Both the position numbers and the translations under genes were made by a program. Positions 11,401 through 20,453 of a stretch of 64,000 nucleotides of DNA are shown one piece after another (the stretch's first letter is position 1; each line of letters begins with the position of its first letter). The DNA is from Parapristionchus giblindavisi. Its lineage: Eukaryota; Nematoda; Chromadorea; Rhabditida; Diplogasteridae. Under the pieces are notes generated by a model that was not told the DNA's origin, did no database searches, and worked only from the letters and a program-made list of their open reading frames with translations. The DNA is taken from positions 115,001-179,000 of the forward strand of contig CALSFV010000117.1 in NCBI GenBank assembly GCA_943737045.1, given 5' to 3'.

Positions 11401-14400
11401 TAAATGATATCGAATAGTCTTAGTTAGAGTATATGGAGATTGGTTAATTCCAAATGGGGTTACAGTGAATCGATAATACATTATATTGTCATGTGAGAAT
11501 GGTAGAGACAAATCCTTAATCCATATGAACCGAAGCATGTCTCGTTGTGAGATATCTACTCTAATTTGAAGAAAGGCTTTTTCTACATCAGCACTAATTA
11601 GGTGTGAATGAGAACGAGCTCGTAGAAGAAGAGCTGGAATCTCCTCGAGTTCATTGGGACCAGGATATATGATATCATTTAAAGATAATCGATCTTTGGT
11701 CTTAGCAGATCCATCGAAAACTATTCTCAATGGAGTAGTGATCTTGTCAGGACGAAGGACAGCTTGATGAGCTAAATAGTGTACGATGGGTCCATCAAAT
11801 CGATATCGTGATACTTCCTCGATTTGTCCTATAGCTTCTTGATCTCTTATTAATTTATCATAAAACAATAAATGATCTTTATTCTTAGATAGTTTAATCA
11901 AATTGTTCTGTAATCGTTTGAATGCCATCGCATAATTATCTGACAGATTACTAGCGTTGTCTCGTAAACAATATTTGACTATATACTCATTATTGATATA
12001 TTGTATAGTATCATGGAAATGTGAATCCACTATGGCATCTTCGTGTTTTCTCAATTGCTTCTCTGTCATCGCATCTAGTTGAGACATTGGCTCTATTGCG
12101 AGAAATCGTTCCATTTTAGTGATTATTTCATGATCATTTAATGAAGTAGCTGAATCAATCGATGGTGTATTGATTGATTGATCGATATCAGAATGAATTG
12201 AGATGTGACTAATATGCAAGGTAATATCATCATTAGGACAATCATTGTTAGGTGTACGAGTTTGACGTCCACCTATTACATGTCCAAATGCTGATTCTAG
12301 TAACCGTAGACCACTTGGAAGTGTGAATGAAGACAATGAATAGAGGATATCAATAGTATTGTGAACACCTAATAGTATTTCAGGTTGTATTCGTCCTGAT
12401 CTATTTGGAGTATCAGATAGATTAATATTATTGTTATAGATGAACGTTTTATCTTGTGATGATAATTTAGTAATATATATCGGGTTGACTACAGGTCCTT
12501 CTACGACTAATGCTTCGACTGGATATCCTTTACTATCAACTGTATCAAGTGTGAATGAAACTATGTCATAGGATTGTCTGTCTCTATTCATTCCAGTGGC
12601 AAGATTCAATCGAAGATTCTCCGTGCGTACGATGGGCAATTGTAGATGATCAACTAATGATCTACTTATTAATGATACTTCGGCTCCAGTATCCAAAAGT
12701 ACATGTACCTCCTTTTGTTCATATTGAATGGGTTTGGATGGAGCAGTAGTATCATTAGGAGGTAGCAATGTGGTTCTTACAGTTAATAGTCGAGGACAAT
12801 CTCTATGTGTAGGTGATGGAGATGTTACATTTGTAGATAGAGAACCTACTGTAAGAGAGTTATCGGGTAATTGAGGGCATAACGATATCGAATGTGTACC
12901 ATTGCATCTCGTGCATCTCTTTTTACATGTACTCGTTAAATGATCAGAGGATAAACAACAATGGCATAGTTGTTTAGAAGTTAATATCATTTTACGATCA
13001 TTTATTGAAGACACTTTCCTACAGTTAAGGGAGTTTGTGTGCTTATTACAGAATACACAAGTATCTTTGTAAGGAGGAGATGGTGGTGGTTTGATCGTGC
13101 TCTTATTATCTCTACTCTTATTATTATCATTACTAGCAGGTAGAGTATTATCATTCGTTGGTGGAAGAAAAGGTGGAGTACGAGGATCAACAAAAGAAAG
13201 ATTGTGCATACTATTATTAAGATTAGCGACATTAGTTGAAGTATATGTTCCAGCTGCTATATTGACTCTAATATCCTCGCGTATGTGTCTCAATAGGAAT
13301 TTGAGCGCTTCATCTGCATTAAATATATTGTTCATTCGATGAATATCTTGTCGATATTTGCCACTAAACTTATTGATAACTGTAAATGCAGGTAATGAAG
13401 AGCAACTATCATAATACTTTACTTGTTCTACTAAAGCTAGTAATTCTCGAGCTAGTTCTAATTGATGTTGTGAGCTTTCCGATTTAGCTTGAATGGTATG
13501 TATCGATTGATGAAGAGCAGCTAATGATTCTCTTGCATCACCATATTCATTCTTAAGAGCATCTATGGCTAGAGTCAGGCATAAACCATTAGGTGGATAC
13601 ATTTGAACTACAGAACGAGCTTCGCCACTGAGGTGCTTCAAAAGATATAGATGTTTCTCCGTATCAGTCAATTCTGATCTACTCATATATATACTATAGA
13701 ATAATGACAGGAAGGTAGCAAACGAAGCTCTATCTCTGCCACTAAAGGTTGGAATATGTAGAGGGTCAAGCGGTGGTTTTACTGTTTGAATAGTTGATGA
13801 GGGATAGATAGGTTGCCTATGCATAGGTGTATGAACGACATTGTCTACTTGTCTAGGTGTTGAGAGAGACATTCTTGGCAATGGTGTAGGAACCATAGTA
13901 TCGACTTGTCTAGTTGTTGGAATAGACATTCTAGGAGATGGTATGGGGACGATGTTATCGATTGGTCTAATCATAGTGCTAGGTTGAACAGTAGCTGTGG
14001 CGGTACGTGTAGATGAATTATTACGACGACGACGACGCCGTCTAGTCGTACTAGTGCTAGATCTACTTGTGCTAATCTCACTGTCTCTGCTATGGGAACT
14101 ACTAATGGAATCATCACGTGTATTCGTAGTCTTTCTAACTTCTGTTCTATTAGCAGTCCGAGTAGAGTCTTTAGTCTTTGTTCTCTTAGTGCTTCTACTT
14201 CTATCGTTCTGTCTAGAGTGATGACTAACAGTCCTTGCGCTTTCTACTGATTGATTGAATAGAATGGTAGTACTGGTTCGATCGAGAGCTGATTTTGCAT
14301 GAGAGATCAGCGAATTGATGTTGGAACTAACCGATGATATCGATCTGATTGTTGTCCCGGTAGGTTCCTTTGAGTGTATATATTGATGAAGATATTCTGA

Positions 14401-14652
14401 TTCTGGTCTTGAGCCACTTTCGGTGATCAGATGGGAGAGTTCATCATGATGGATTCTGTAAGATGTCATGTTCAATTCCAAATTAGATGATATCGATCGA
14501 TATTGATTAGACAAACTATTAAAGTCATCTAGATTATAGCATTGATTGATCTCATTAATGAGGTTTTTCATCTCAGTTAATTTAGCTACGATCTGTGCTA
14601 ATTCTGCATCTAATTCTGTGTAGTATTCAGTATACTCGGATGAGAATGACAT
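8485..14652 (-). CDS. BEL/Pao gag-pol polyprotein, 2055 aa
   Basis: One uninterrupted frame. Residues 1-110 look helical. About 140-215 are Ser/Thr/Arg-rich, with a run of seven arginines. The BEL gag domain (DUF1759-like) follows IPTFSGRD at about 300. Zinc knuckle-like cysteines start at C532 (CVFCNK) and continue to about 600. The aspartic protease site is DTGA at 654. Reverse transcriptase covers about 940-1130, with an Asp at about 1021 (ADVEKAF) and YVDN at 1105-1108. RNase H has FTDASS (D1272) and YTDSTT downstream. Integrase has an HHCC zinc region at about 1630-1675 and the acidic triad D1705 (GLDYIGPF), D1764 (LSDKAPTF) and E1811 (YERLIRIF). A basic, DUF5641-like tail ends the protein. 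Every catalytic residue I looked for is present, so it is potentially active. The ATG at 14,652 is the first in frame after the leader. Confidence 0.95.
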   Translation of the reverse strand: MSFSSEYTEYYTELDAELAQIVAKLTEMKNLINEINQCYNLDDFNSLSNQYRSISSNLELNMTSYRIHHDELSHLITESGSRPESEYLHQYIHSKEPTGTTIRSISSVSSNINSLISHAKSALDRTSTTILFNQSVESARTVSHHSRQNDRSRSTKRTKTKDSTRTANRTEVRKTTNTRDDSISSSHSRDSEISTSRSSTSTTRRRRRRRNNSSTRTATATVQPSTMIRPIDNIVPIPSPRMSIPTTRQVDTMVPTPLPRMSLSTPRQVDNVVHTPMHRQPIYPSSTIQTVKPPLDPLHIPTFSGRDRASFATFLSLFYSIYMSRSELTDTEKHLYLLKHLSGEARSVVQMYPPNGLCLTLAIDALKNEYGDARESLAALHQSIHTIQAKSESSQHQLELARELLALVEQVKYYDSCSSLPAFTVINKFSGKYRQDIHRMNNIFNADEALKFLLRHIREDIRVNIAAGTYTSTNVANLNNSMHNLSFVDPRTPPFLPPTNDNTLPASNDNNKSRDNKSTIKPPPSPPYKDTCVFCNKHTNSLNCRKVSSINDRKMILTSKQLCHCCLSSDHLTSTCKKRCTRCNGTHSISLCPQLPDNSLTVGSLSTNVTSPSPTHRDCPRLLTVRTTLLPPNDTTAPSKPIQYEQKEVHVLLDTGAEVSLISRSLVDHLQLPIVRTENLRLNLATGMNRDRQSYDIVSFTLDTVDSKGYPVEALVVEGPVVNPIYITKLSSQDKTFIYNNNINLSDTPNRSGRIQPEILLGVHNTIDILYSLSSFTLPSGLRLLESAFGHVIGGRQTRTPNNDCPNDDITLHISHISIHSDIDQSINTPSIDSATSLNDHEIITKMERFLAIEPMSQLDAMTEKQLRKHEDAIVDSHFHDTIQYINNEYIVKYCLRDNASNLSDNYAMAFKRLQNNLIKLSKNKDHLLFYDKLIRDQEAIGQIEEVSRYRFDGPIVHYLAHQAVLRPDKITTPLRIVFDGSAKTKDRLSLNDIIYPGPNELEEIPALLLRARSHSHLISADVEKAFLQIRVDISQRDMLRFIWIKDLSLPFSHDNIMYYRFTVTPFGINQSPYTLTKTIRYHLDKAKEEHGNDPTLSKIGHSTYVDNLLLSVDNIDTSFYTKSKEIFRNAHMNLREYVSSSKEFNESIPEEDRTPEGTQKLLGILWNTTNDTLSIKIPKFSQPSHATKRLVSSSISSLYDPLGIISPLVLSARLFLRSVWKTSSDWDSKLSDRTHNDWLKLMDDVHKFNLTIPRNAGLSKCESITLVVFTDASSVAMGASVYRVSSSNVNLLLAKSKLAPQDKKGSSPTIPKLETDALLMGYQLAHYTIEALRKEFVDKPIVVYFYTDSTTTLYWISGNAQSSRKLSLYVRNRIESIRSIISQLKVDNYTKVVETRYVQTSENPADHATRGLSSRDMNDKNHIWWTGPSWLLSDQHNWPNQVPTSDSFHNSTPLEISSQSIQEPFNIPSQSNQYNVDSKPFNVICTTTVEKNQREMFIPLINYSSLRFVLKIITRVRQAIGKMSNGLKNKDLQTHLLKNDCASTSSPSTKHSSSVQDNIESTRLMLRQYQEVSLSYDNNYETMNIIRPDINNIWRLANNRMEKSTSPREFIHPIFIPSTKDKDLVTLIVRDSHLSLKHGGVSMVLNQLKQKYWIPKGKQVIKSIISKCIVCRRIDSLPYRYTKPPPLPVERVNQSQPFLNVGLDYIGPFKTDNDAKYMVLIFTCLTTRCTHLELVESLFPSAFINALRRFTARRGVPNTILSDKAPTFIAANEVLSSNPIHKNIKDHLDTHNIDWSFTTAFSPWKGAVYERLIRIFKNSLFKSIGKKRITYDELVTLSCEIEAIMNSRPLVQVYANDLKEFNQSEIRPIDFLMPHSYIGCPLDISIRSDEDKDKSYIPPQEVNLSRERAISIIKKSISISDRFWKIWQESYLTTLRDTHLNPSPLLSNRSTPRTPICGDLVLIMDNNPSIPRHMWNMGLVTKVKGNEVTLRSQSGRLIERPSNLLIPLELSDNTSEPISNDNKTTSNDNKVGVMTTKTSGMMTRSRVKSNKANL

Positions 14653-14696
14653 TTTATATGATAGAATATATGATTATTCTTAGAATAGATGAGTGT

Positions 14697-14800
14697 CCGT
14701 TAACGGAAATATGTCCTTTACAGGATAGGCTCCTTTTTTCAGGATAGGCTCCTTTTTTCAGGATAGGCTCCTTTACAGGATAGAGTCCGTTAACGGATAG
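14697..14800 (-). repeat. BEL leader with tandem and palindromic repeats
   Basis: The plus strand repeats aggataggctcctttt three to four times (14,723-14,776), between two copies of tccgttaacgga-like palindromes (about 14,695 and 14,786). It lies between the primer site and the gag start, where packaging or dimerisation signals usually sit; that role is inference. Confidence 0.6.
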
Positions 14801-14805
14801 AGGTT

Positions 14806-14818
14806 GCCTGCCACGCGG
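14806..14818 (-). promoter_or_regulatory. Second tRNA-Gly complementary patch
   Basis: The plus strand reads GCCTGCCACGCGG, identical to the anticodon arm of tRNA-Gly(GCC), so the element RNA is complementary to that arm. It begins 18 bases downstream (in sense) of the primer site, which pairs with the 3' end of the same tRNA. Confidence 0.75.
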
Positions 14819-14836
14819 TGATTGTTTATTGATTAA

Positions 14837-14849
14837 GGCCGATGCACCA
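14837..14849 (-). promoter_or_regulatory. Primer binding site, tRNA-Gly
   Basis: Immediately inside the 5' LTR the sense strand reads TGGTGCATCGGCC. This is complementary to the 3' end GGCCGATGCACCA of tRNA-Gly(GCC). Confidence 0.9.
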
Positions 14850-15719
14850 TATAGTTGTCTCGAAGGACTTATTGTGTGCTTTGACCTTTGGATGTGTTAC
14901 TAGTTTAGATCGATTTGATATAGTATATGACTATAATTTTATCGTCTGTTACACTAGAACACAAGGATGATATAATAATAAATAGTAGGTTTACAATACA
15001 AATACAAGTTGATGATGACGTCGTAGACGTATAGATTAGAATGACATCTGTAGATGATCACGGTTCATAGGACATCTTAGGATCAACCTCAAACTTGGGT
15101 AATTAAACAACAATACAAAAAAGGGGAGCAAAACGGGGACACGATAGATTTGCACGACAATACGATGAATAGCGAAAAGACAAAGGGGTAAGACTACTAA
15201 AGGGACAAAAGGATGATAGGAATGCAGGTACAGAAGACGACATCAAGAAGAAGAGCGATGACGTATCGAAAAGGACATCAATGAACGAAGAACTAGAGGA
15301 CGAACATCAAGGAAGAGAGAAGAATGAAGAAATGGATAGGATATTCATGAGTGAATGAATAGAGTAGATAGATTATAGACGATCATGATATATGGATGAA
15401 TGGTGATTGATACATGGGATATTTGGAGTTGGTGAGCAGTAAATGATGATAGAAGAAGAAATAAGAGTGTGATTGTCATAGAAGAAAAGGTGGTAATTGA
15501 TGAACAACGATAATAAAGGTTGAAATCGTAGCGAAGTGACGTACGTGTCAAAAGGTTGAATGAGAAAGAGAAAGAGTGATGAAAGACTGCCACGTAATCA
15601 TAACCATTTACATATTGCTCATTTCTACCATAGTTAAATACTGTAGAGAGTGCGAGAGTGAGTGCACTAGAGCGAGATTGTGACTAGGCGTTATTCAGTG
15701 AGTGATAATAATCACTACA
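14850..15719 (-). repeat. BEL element 5' LTR
   Basis: 870 bp, matching the 3' LTR with one difference seen over its length. AATAC follows at 15,720-15,724. An 82-aa sense ORF (15,593-15,345) is identical in both LTRs but has no recognisable domain and lies upstream of the SL1 match. Confidence 0.97.
15088..15108 (-). promoter_or_regulatory. SL1 spliced-leader sequence in 5' LTR
   Basis: Same 21-base SL1 match as in the 3' LTR. It lies about 611 bases into the LTR in sense direction, leaving about 238 bases between it and the primer site, which would suit the start of R. No Sm site or SL-RNA body follows, so this is not an SL RNA gene. Confidence 0.95.
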
Positions 15720-15724
15720 AATAC

Positions 15725-16490
15725 ACATGGGGGATCAAAGGTCAAAGATCGGACGATTTCTGAATAACCCATCAGATAAATACCAATAGAAGAATCAATC
15801 AATAAATAGCTCCCAAAACAAGCAGGCCCCACAAATGAGGTTACAGGGACCCCTAGTGAACGAGTGAGGTCGTTTGCGCTTACGTTTTGACTACATGCCA
15901 ACAAATTTATGCTAGAAGTTTTTGAGCCGCATAATTTGAAAGGTGTATTTTTGCCTAGCCACAGTCGTATACAATGTTTCCAGGCCCACTTTTCTCATCG
16001 AAATATCAAAATCCCTGCCACTAAGAAAAAAGGTTTGTCTCCGATTTCGATCGGCCAGTGATTGGGGTTATGAGAAGGCATAGCCACTTGATTTGGCCAA
16101 AATTGCAAATTATCGATTTTTTGTGATCTACGCTGAAAATGATCATAACTCGGTTAATTTTCATCGTACAGCGAGCTTACAGGACTCATTCGAACCGTAT
16201 TCTAATGCTCTCCAGAAAAAGTTCATGACCCGTTCGCTGCTAAGTCGTCTTCAGGGCGAAAAAACGCGAAAAAACACATTGCATGATCAAAAAGGTGACT
16301 TGTTCTTTCATATCACGTGCAAAGTCGGTATGTTGTTCATTTACCGTATCTGTCCCCCCAATGCTGTTTAGTAGAGGGCAAGGGACAGCCATTTTTTTCG
16401 CCTCAACAGTTTTTCGATCGTATCTGAAAAAAAGAAATGATGCTATCGGAAAGACGAATAAAAAGTTCTTTTATGATCGAATAGCTATGA
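15725..16490. other. No gene recognised
   Basis: Flank to the right of the BEL insertion. ORFs here are short and without recognisable motifs. Confidence 0.5.
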
Positions 16491-16492
16491 CA

Positions 16493-16535
16493 ATCCACTC
16501 ATTTGCGTGCCTGCACAGATACTCTGGCCTCAGGT
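16493..16535 (-). pseudogene. AIF exon scrap
   Basis: The minus strand encodes PEYLCRHANE, close to PEYLSKHANE in the AIF block at 5,189-5,100; the DNA shares acagatactctggc. It is too short to have kept function, and shows that AIF sequence lies on both sides of the BEL element. Confidence 0.55.
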
Positions 16536-16539
16536 GTTT

Positions 16540-16750
16540 GAATCCATGTATGATTCAAGTAGAATGTTTGCAATTAATGTCGTGATCTAGCATGGAATGT
16601 ACTCTAATTATGCATGGATTACCCGTCATGAATTCTGGATTCCAGGCAAGATCACGGAACATCCATGCATGATCACGAACCACGGATATTTCATGCATGG
16701 AATGTAATGCATGAATATGCTCGTATTCGTGATCATTCAAGGATTTCAAC
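16540..16750. repeat. CATGCAT-rich palindromic cluster
   Basis: Many copies of catgcatg(g), gatcacg and gtgatc in both orientations suggest a decayed inverted-repeat element. No target duplication identified. Confidence 0.4.
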
Positions 16751-16789
16751 ACCACACAACTGACAGCCTCCCAAAATCTTTCTACACAT

Positions 16790-17102
16790 AGCAAAAGTAT
16801 TACGTTTGTTATTGGTTTTCACAAAAATGACTTGAGTATGGGGAGAGTATCAAATAAAGCATAGTGATACCACAAATAGTCACTGATACATACTATGATC
16901 ATCTACGGAGTCTCTCGGATCATCTCGAATGTATTTCTGGTATAGTTAAGGTAAATCCCGTTATACAAGACACACGAAGTCCTTCGGGAGATCTGTCTTA
17001 TCCCAGTGATAATTCAAGTCCATTTCATTCCGGATGGCCTAATATCTTCTTCGGACTTACTTTTGTACTTCGGCCAATCATTCATCACAAGTCCAGTAAT
17101 GA
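16790..17102. repeat. Dispersed repeat RX, copy 1
   Basis: Shares blocks with 28,680-29,004, 36,723-36,850 and 45,570-45,695. The best conserved part holds gtccttcgggagatc, tccggatggcctaat and ttcttcgga, which can form short hairpins. No ORF; family unknown. Confidence 0.65.
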
Positions 17103-17221
17103 TTAAAGGGAGAGTGACATCTCTCAATGGTCTCTTCGCTCGCAATGCTATCTCGTTGTTAGAGAACAGAGAAATAGTGAGCACAATGCAGAGACCATTG
17201 AGAGAGGTAACGCTCCCTTTA
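17103..17221. mobile_element. TTAA MITE, GGGAGAG type, copy 1
   Basis: Inverted ends: ttaaagggagagtgacatct on the left, against a right end ctctcaatggtctc-complementary and closing in cgctcccttt. Related copies: 29,005-29,120, 52,456-52,754 and 59,420-59,542. Confidence 0.75.
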
Positions 17222-18114
17222 TGTAGCATAATTGGCCCTTGTGGACCATGTGGAAATGTCCTCATACGACGAAGAAACACTTCGAAGATGTCTTACGGAA
17301 GGCTTTCCGTCCCTCATCGTCCATAGTCAATTGTTCTTGCCCCATGTCACTACAGTTTGTTGTAGAAATGGATGGATAAAAATTCACGTTGCTTTTATAT
17401 TGAACAAACGACTGTGTAGATTTATTTATTTATATAAAAGTGACAAATGAGTGTGTATAAAGTGCAAATGTATTATCGTATTTTCATATAATTATTGAAT
17501 ATAACACGGAAAAATATAAGAATAGAGGACACAAAGGAAATAAAATTGTCCGAGGTTGGTTATCTATTTAACCATAAGAGTTAGTAGAACAATTTTCTGA
17601 GCATAATTAGGAATTATTTCTTCTGATCCCATTTTGAAATCTGAAAATAAATTCAATTTATATCTCTATTGTCTAGATCGGCCAATTATCGCGAAAAGTT
17701 GTGTAAAACGAAGAGAGTTTGCCATTTCTTTTTGTGAATTTTGAACGGAGAACTTACTCTGACTAGTAGTTTATTATATTTCTGTTGTAATTCTTTCATT
17801 TCCATTTCCATTATTGCATTTCTCTTCTCTAGTTCTTCTTCTTTCTTCTCCTTACCTTGTAGTCTCCTTTCTGGTTCTCCTTCTTTCTTCTGATAATCTG
17901 CTAGGCTATTTTCAAGTAAATTTTTAGTCTTCAAAAGTTCTTCTTTCTCTTTTTGTTCAGTTTCGACTTTTCTTTCGAGTTCTTCAATTCTCTTCTTTTT
18001 CGTATCGATCAATTTAGGCATATTAGCTTGATTCTGAAAAATAGGATGGAAAATAAAAGCAAGAGAGAGGGAGACACTAAAAATAGAGGAAAACGGAAAA
18101 TTGTAACTTTCCCG

Positions 18115-18424
18115 GGTCAAAAAAAGTACATTGGAAAACCGAAAATGGAAAGTCGAAATTTGAATTCGAAAAAGGTGCGGGAATTAAAATTCTGACTTTC
18201 TAACTGCTATTTTCTGTGGTTATAAAAACCCCAAATTTCATTTTTCTGTCTTTTTGGAGCGTTGGAAGATGAATTCCTACTTAAAATCCTTCTTAAAATC
18301 GCAGAAAATCGCAGTTGGAAAGTCAGAATTTGAATTCCCGCACGTTTTTTGGCGCCCGCGAATTCAATTTTTCGAGTTTCCCGGTGCTTTTTTTTATTTT
18401 CCGTTTTCCACTATTTTTAGTGTG
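18115..18424. mobile_element. Foldback MITE (GGAAAGTCG type), copy in intron 8
   Basis: An imperfect palindrome around ggaaagtcgaaatttgaatt and its complement aattcaattttt...ttccactattt. Present in copies A and B (30,593-30,912) and elsewhere at 33,935-34,262, but absent from the same intron of copy C. Confidence 0.65.
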
Positions 18425-18785
18425 CCATGAGGGAGAGAGCGAGAAAGAGAGATATAGGAAAGTGCGAGAAAGAGAGGGAAAAGAGAGAGGAGATAAAAGA
18501 GGGAGAGAGAGAAAAGAGAGGGGAAAAGAGAGAGAGAGAAAAGAGAGAGAGAAAAGAGAGGGGAAAAGAGAGAGAGAGAGAAAAGAGAGAGAGAAAAGAG
18601 AGGGGAAAAGAGAGAGAGAGAGAAAAGATAGAGAGAAAAGAGAGGGGAAAAGAGAGAGAGAGAGAAAAGAGAGAGAGAAAAGAGAGGGGAAAAGAGAGAG
18701 AGAGAGAAAAGATAGAGAGAAAAGAGAGGGGAAAAGAGAGAGAGAGAAAAGAGAGAGATAAAAGAGAGAGGGAGAGAGTGAAAAA
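18425..18785. repeat. GA-rich array in intron 8 of copy A
   Basis: Tandem variants of gaaaagagaggggaaaagag. The long Arg/Glu/Lys and Leu/Ser ORFs over it are artefacts of the repeat. Confidence 0.95.
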
Positions 18786-20453
18786 GATTTTGAACTTACA
18801 ATATACTTCTCTGGCAGTTTAACACTGAGTAGATGAACTGGGGGGCTGTTCCAGAATGTCTGTACATTCACCATTCCTTTCTCATCAATTCCAACAATAT
18901 TCGAGTATTTTTCCAAACTTGAAGAGAATAACTTTATATAATTCTATTTATTTCCACTTACTTTGTCTTTATAATTTCATAGGATAAATCAATCATATTC
19001 ACTGATATTAAATCTCCTTCATGATTTAAATACACACAGAGAAAAATGTTTTAAACATAAATGTATAAGGCCTTTTTCATACATTTATGTACATAGGAAT
19101 GATACATAGATGTATGATTATGTTTATACATTTAGGAATTAGAAAAAACATATATGTTTCACCCAATTATCGTGGGCAGAAGTTCGACATGTTCATTAAA
19201 TAAAGATTGTATATTGTTCGCTGCGGTTCAATATATTCTTTCATTCATTTTGTTAGCATTTACATAAGTAAATGAATTTAAGCAAATTATCTGGAACACA
19301 GGAAGATTTTGCCCCTTTTGTCTATATGGCTTATCTTTGTTAAAACTATTTCTTTAAATATACGGATATCGAATTTATAACCTGGAAGCATGTTCCCAAA
19401 AATAACGTAATAAAATAAATGTGTGGGTGAATGAAATTTTTTTTGAAAAGTCAGTTTGCGATGAGAAGTGTGTTGCATTCTGCTATTTACGCTACCGTAA
19501 TTTCATATGCGCTTTGGCGGCGGAGGAAATTCTTTCAAAGAATTCGTTTTTTTACCAATTTGATGTTGATTTACGTCGTGATATTATATTTACTGTTATG
19601 TTTAATTCAGTCTTTATTAGATGAATCGTTTCTCAACCGATGGAGGAGGGCGCATGACGGGTCGTATTCGAGTAAGTCATATTTTTGCATTTTTCCTGAG
19701 TTAAACCTTAATTTCCGTGGTTCGATTTCATTCTTAGCCTAACGCTCAAATTACATTGCCGTGATGATCAATTAATTCACTATTATTATGCAGTGCATTT
19801 AAATACTTCCATTTCTTCTCTAAATGTGACGTCACATGCGTAGGTGATGCGTTTTTCAACAAAAAAACCTCGATTGTGAAGTCACGTTTGTTGACAAATA
19901 GCCAACGTACCTCCTCAGAATGTTGGGGGTTAATTTTCATCTTACAAAGTACGATAAATATAATTATATTAATTAAAGGAGGAAGCACTCCAGCCGATGC
20001 AGACTCAGAGGAGAAACACACTGGTATGCGAATTTTATTATTATTATTATTTTATTATTATTGGTTTCATCATTTAATGCGATAAGTGAATGCATGATGG
20101 CGTGTTGACACTTCCCGACCGGATTTAGGCAGACTCGACTCGGTTGATTACTATCTCGCGCTAGTCGTTATGCGTTATTTTTCTACTCGCTTCAGCTAGA
20201 ATGATACCTCTTTTTCTCCGTTCGCATAAATCGTCAAACAATACCATTAAGTCTGTGCGTATTGATTGAATACAAATCAAAATATAGATTTTTTAAATAG
20301 TCTAAATCGATCAATAAGGTCTTTTCTCTTCTTCAGCATTTGCCCTTCGGATGGTGACGTCGATAATGTTGAACGGGATTCAAGGTTGGATTGTTGATTG
20401 AATTATTTATCGATGTATAGATTACCAAGTTTCTACTGTTAATTCTATTTTAG

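Larger units (their letters stand above)
5541..15719 (-). mobile_element. BEL/Pao LTR retrotransposon, near-intact
   Basis: A complete 10,179-bp element on the minus strand, bounded by 870-bp LTRs and a 5-bp target duplication AATAC (5,536-5,540 and 15,720-15,724). Order in sense direction: 5' LTR, tRNA-Gly primer site, repeat-rich leader, one gag-pol ORF, accessory ORF, purine-rich tract, 3' LTR. The LTRs differ at one position (near 6,317 and 15,627), so the insertion is young. The BEL/Pao assignment rests on the DUF1759-like gag domain, the DTGA protease, the YVDN reverse transcriptase box, and RNase H before integrase in one polyprotein. It sits between AIF remnants (3.7-5.2 kb and 16.5 kb). 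Confidence 0.95.

Noticed and set aside
15088..15108. SL RNA gene
   Set aside because: Only the leader is present; there is no Sm-binding site or SL-RNA stem-loop body downstream.
15345..15593. 82-aa sense ORF in the LTR (also 6,036-6,284)
   Set aside because: It is identical in both LTRs only because the LTRs are identical; no recognisable domain, and it lies upstream of the likely transcript start.
18427..18822. Long Arg/Glu/Lys and Leu/Ser/Phe ORFs (also at 30.8-31.3, 32.1-32.6, 38.5-38.9, 39.7-39.9 and 40.2-40.5 kb)
   Set aside because: They are translations of GA/CT microsatellites inside introns of the gene family.
19431..19671. Small membrane-protein gene (MRSVLHSAIYATVISYAL...) with a gtaagt donor at 19,672
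   Set aside because: One hydrophobic frame with a possible splice to an immediate stop; no homologue recognised and it lies inside a transposon.
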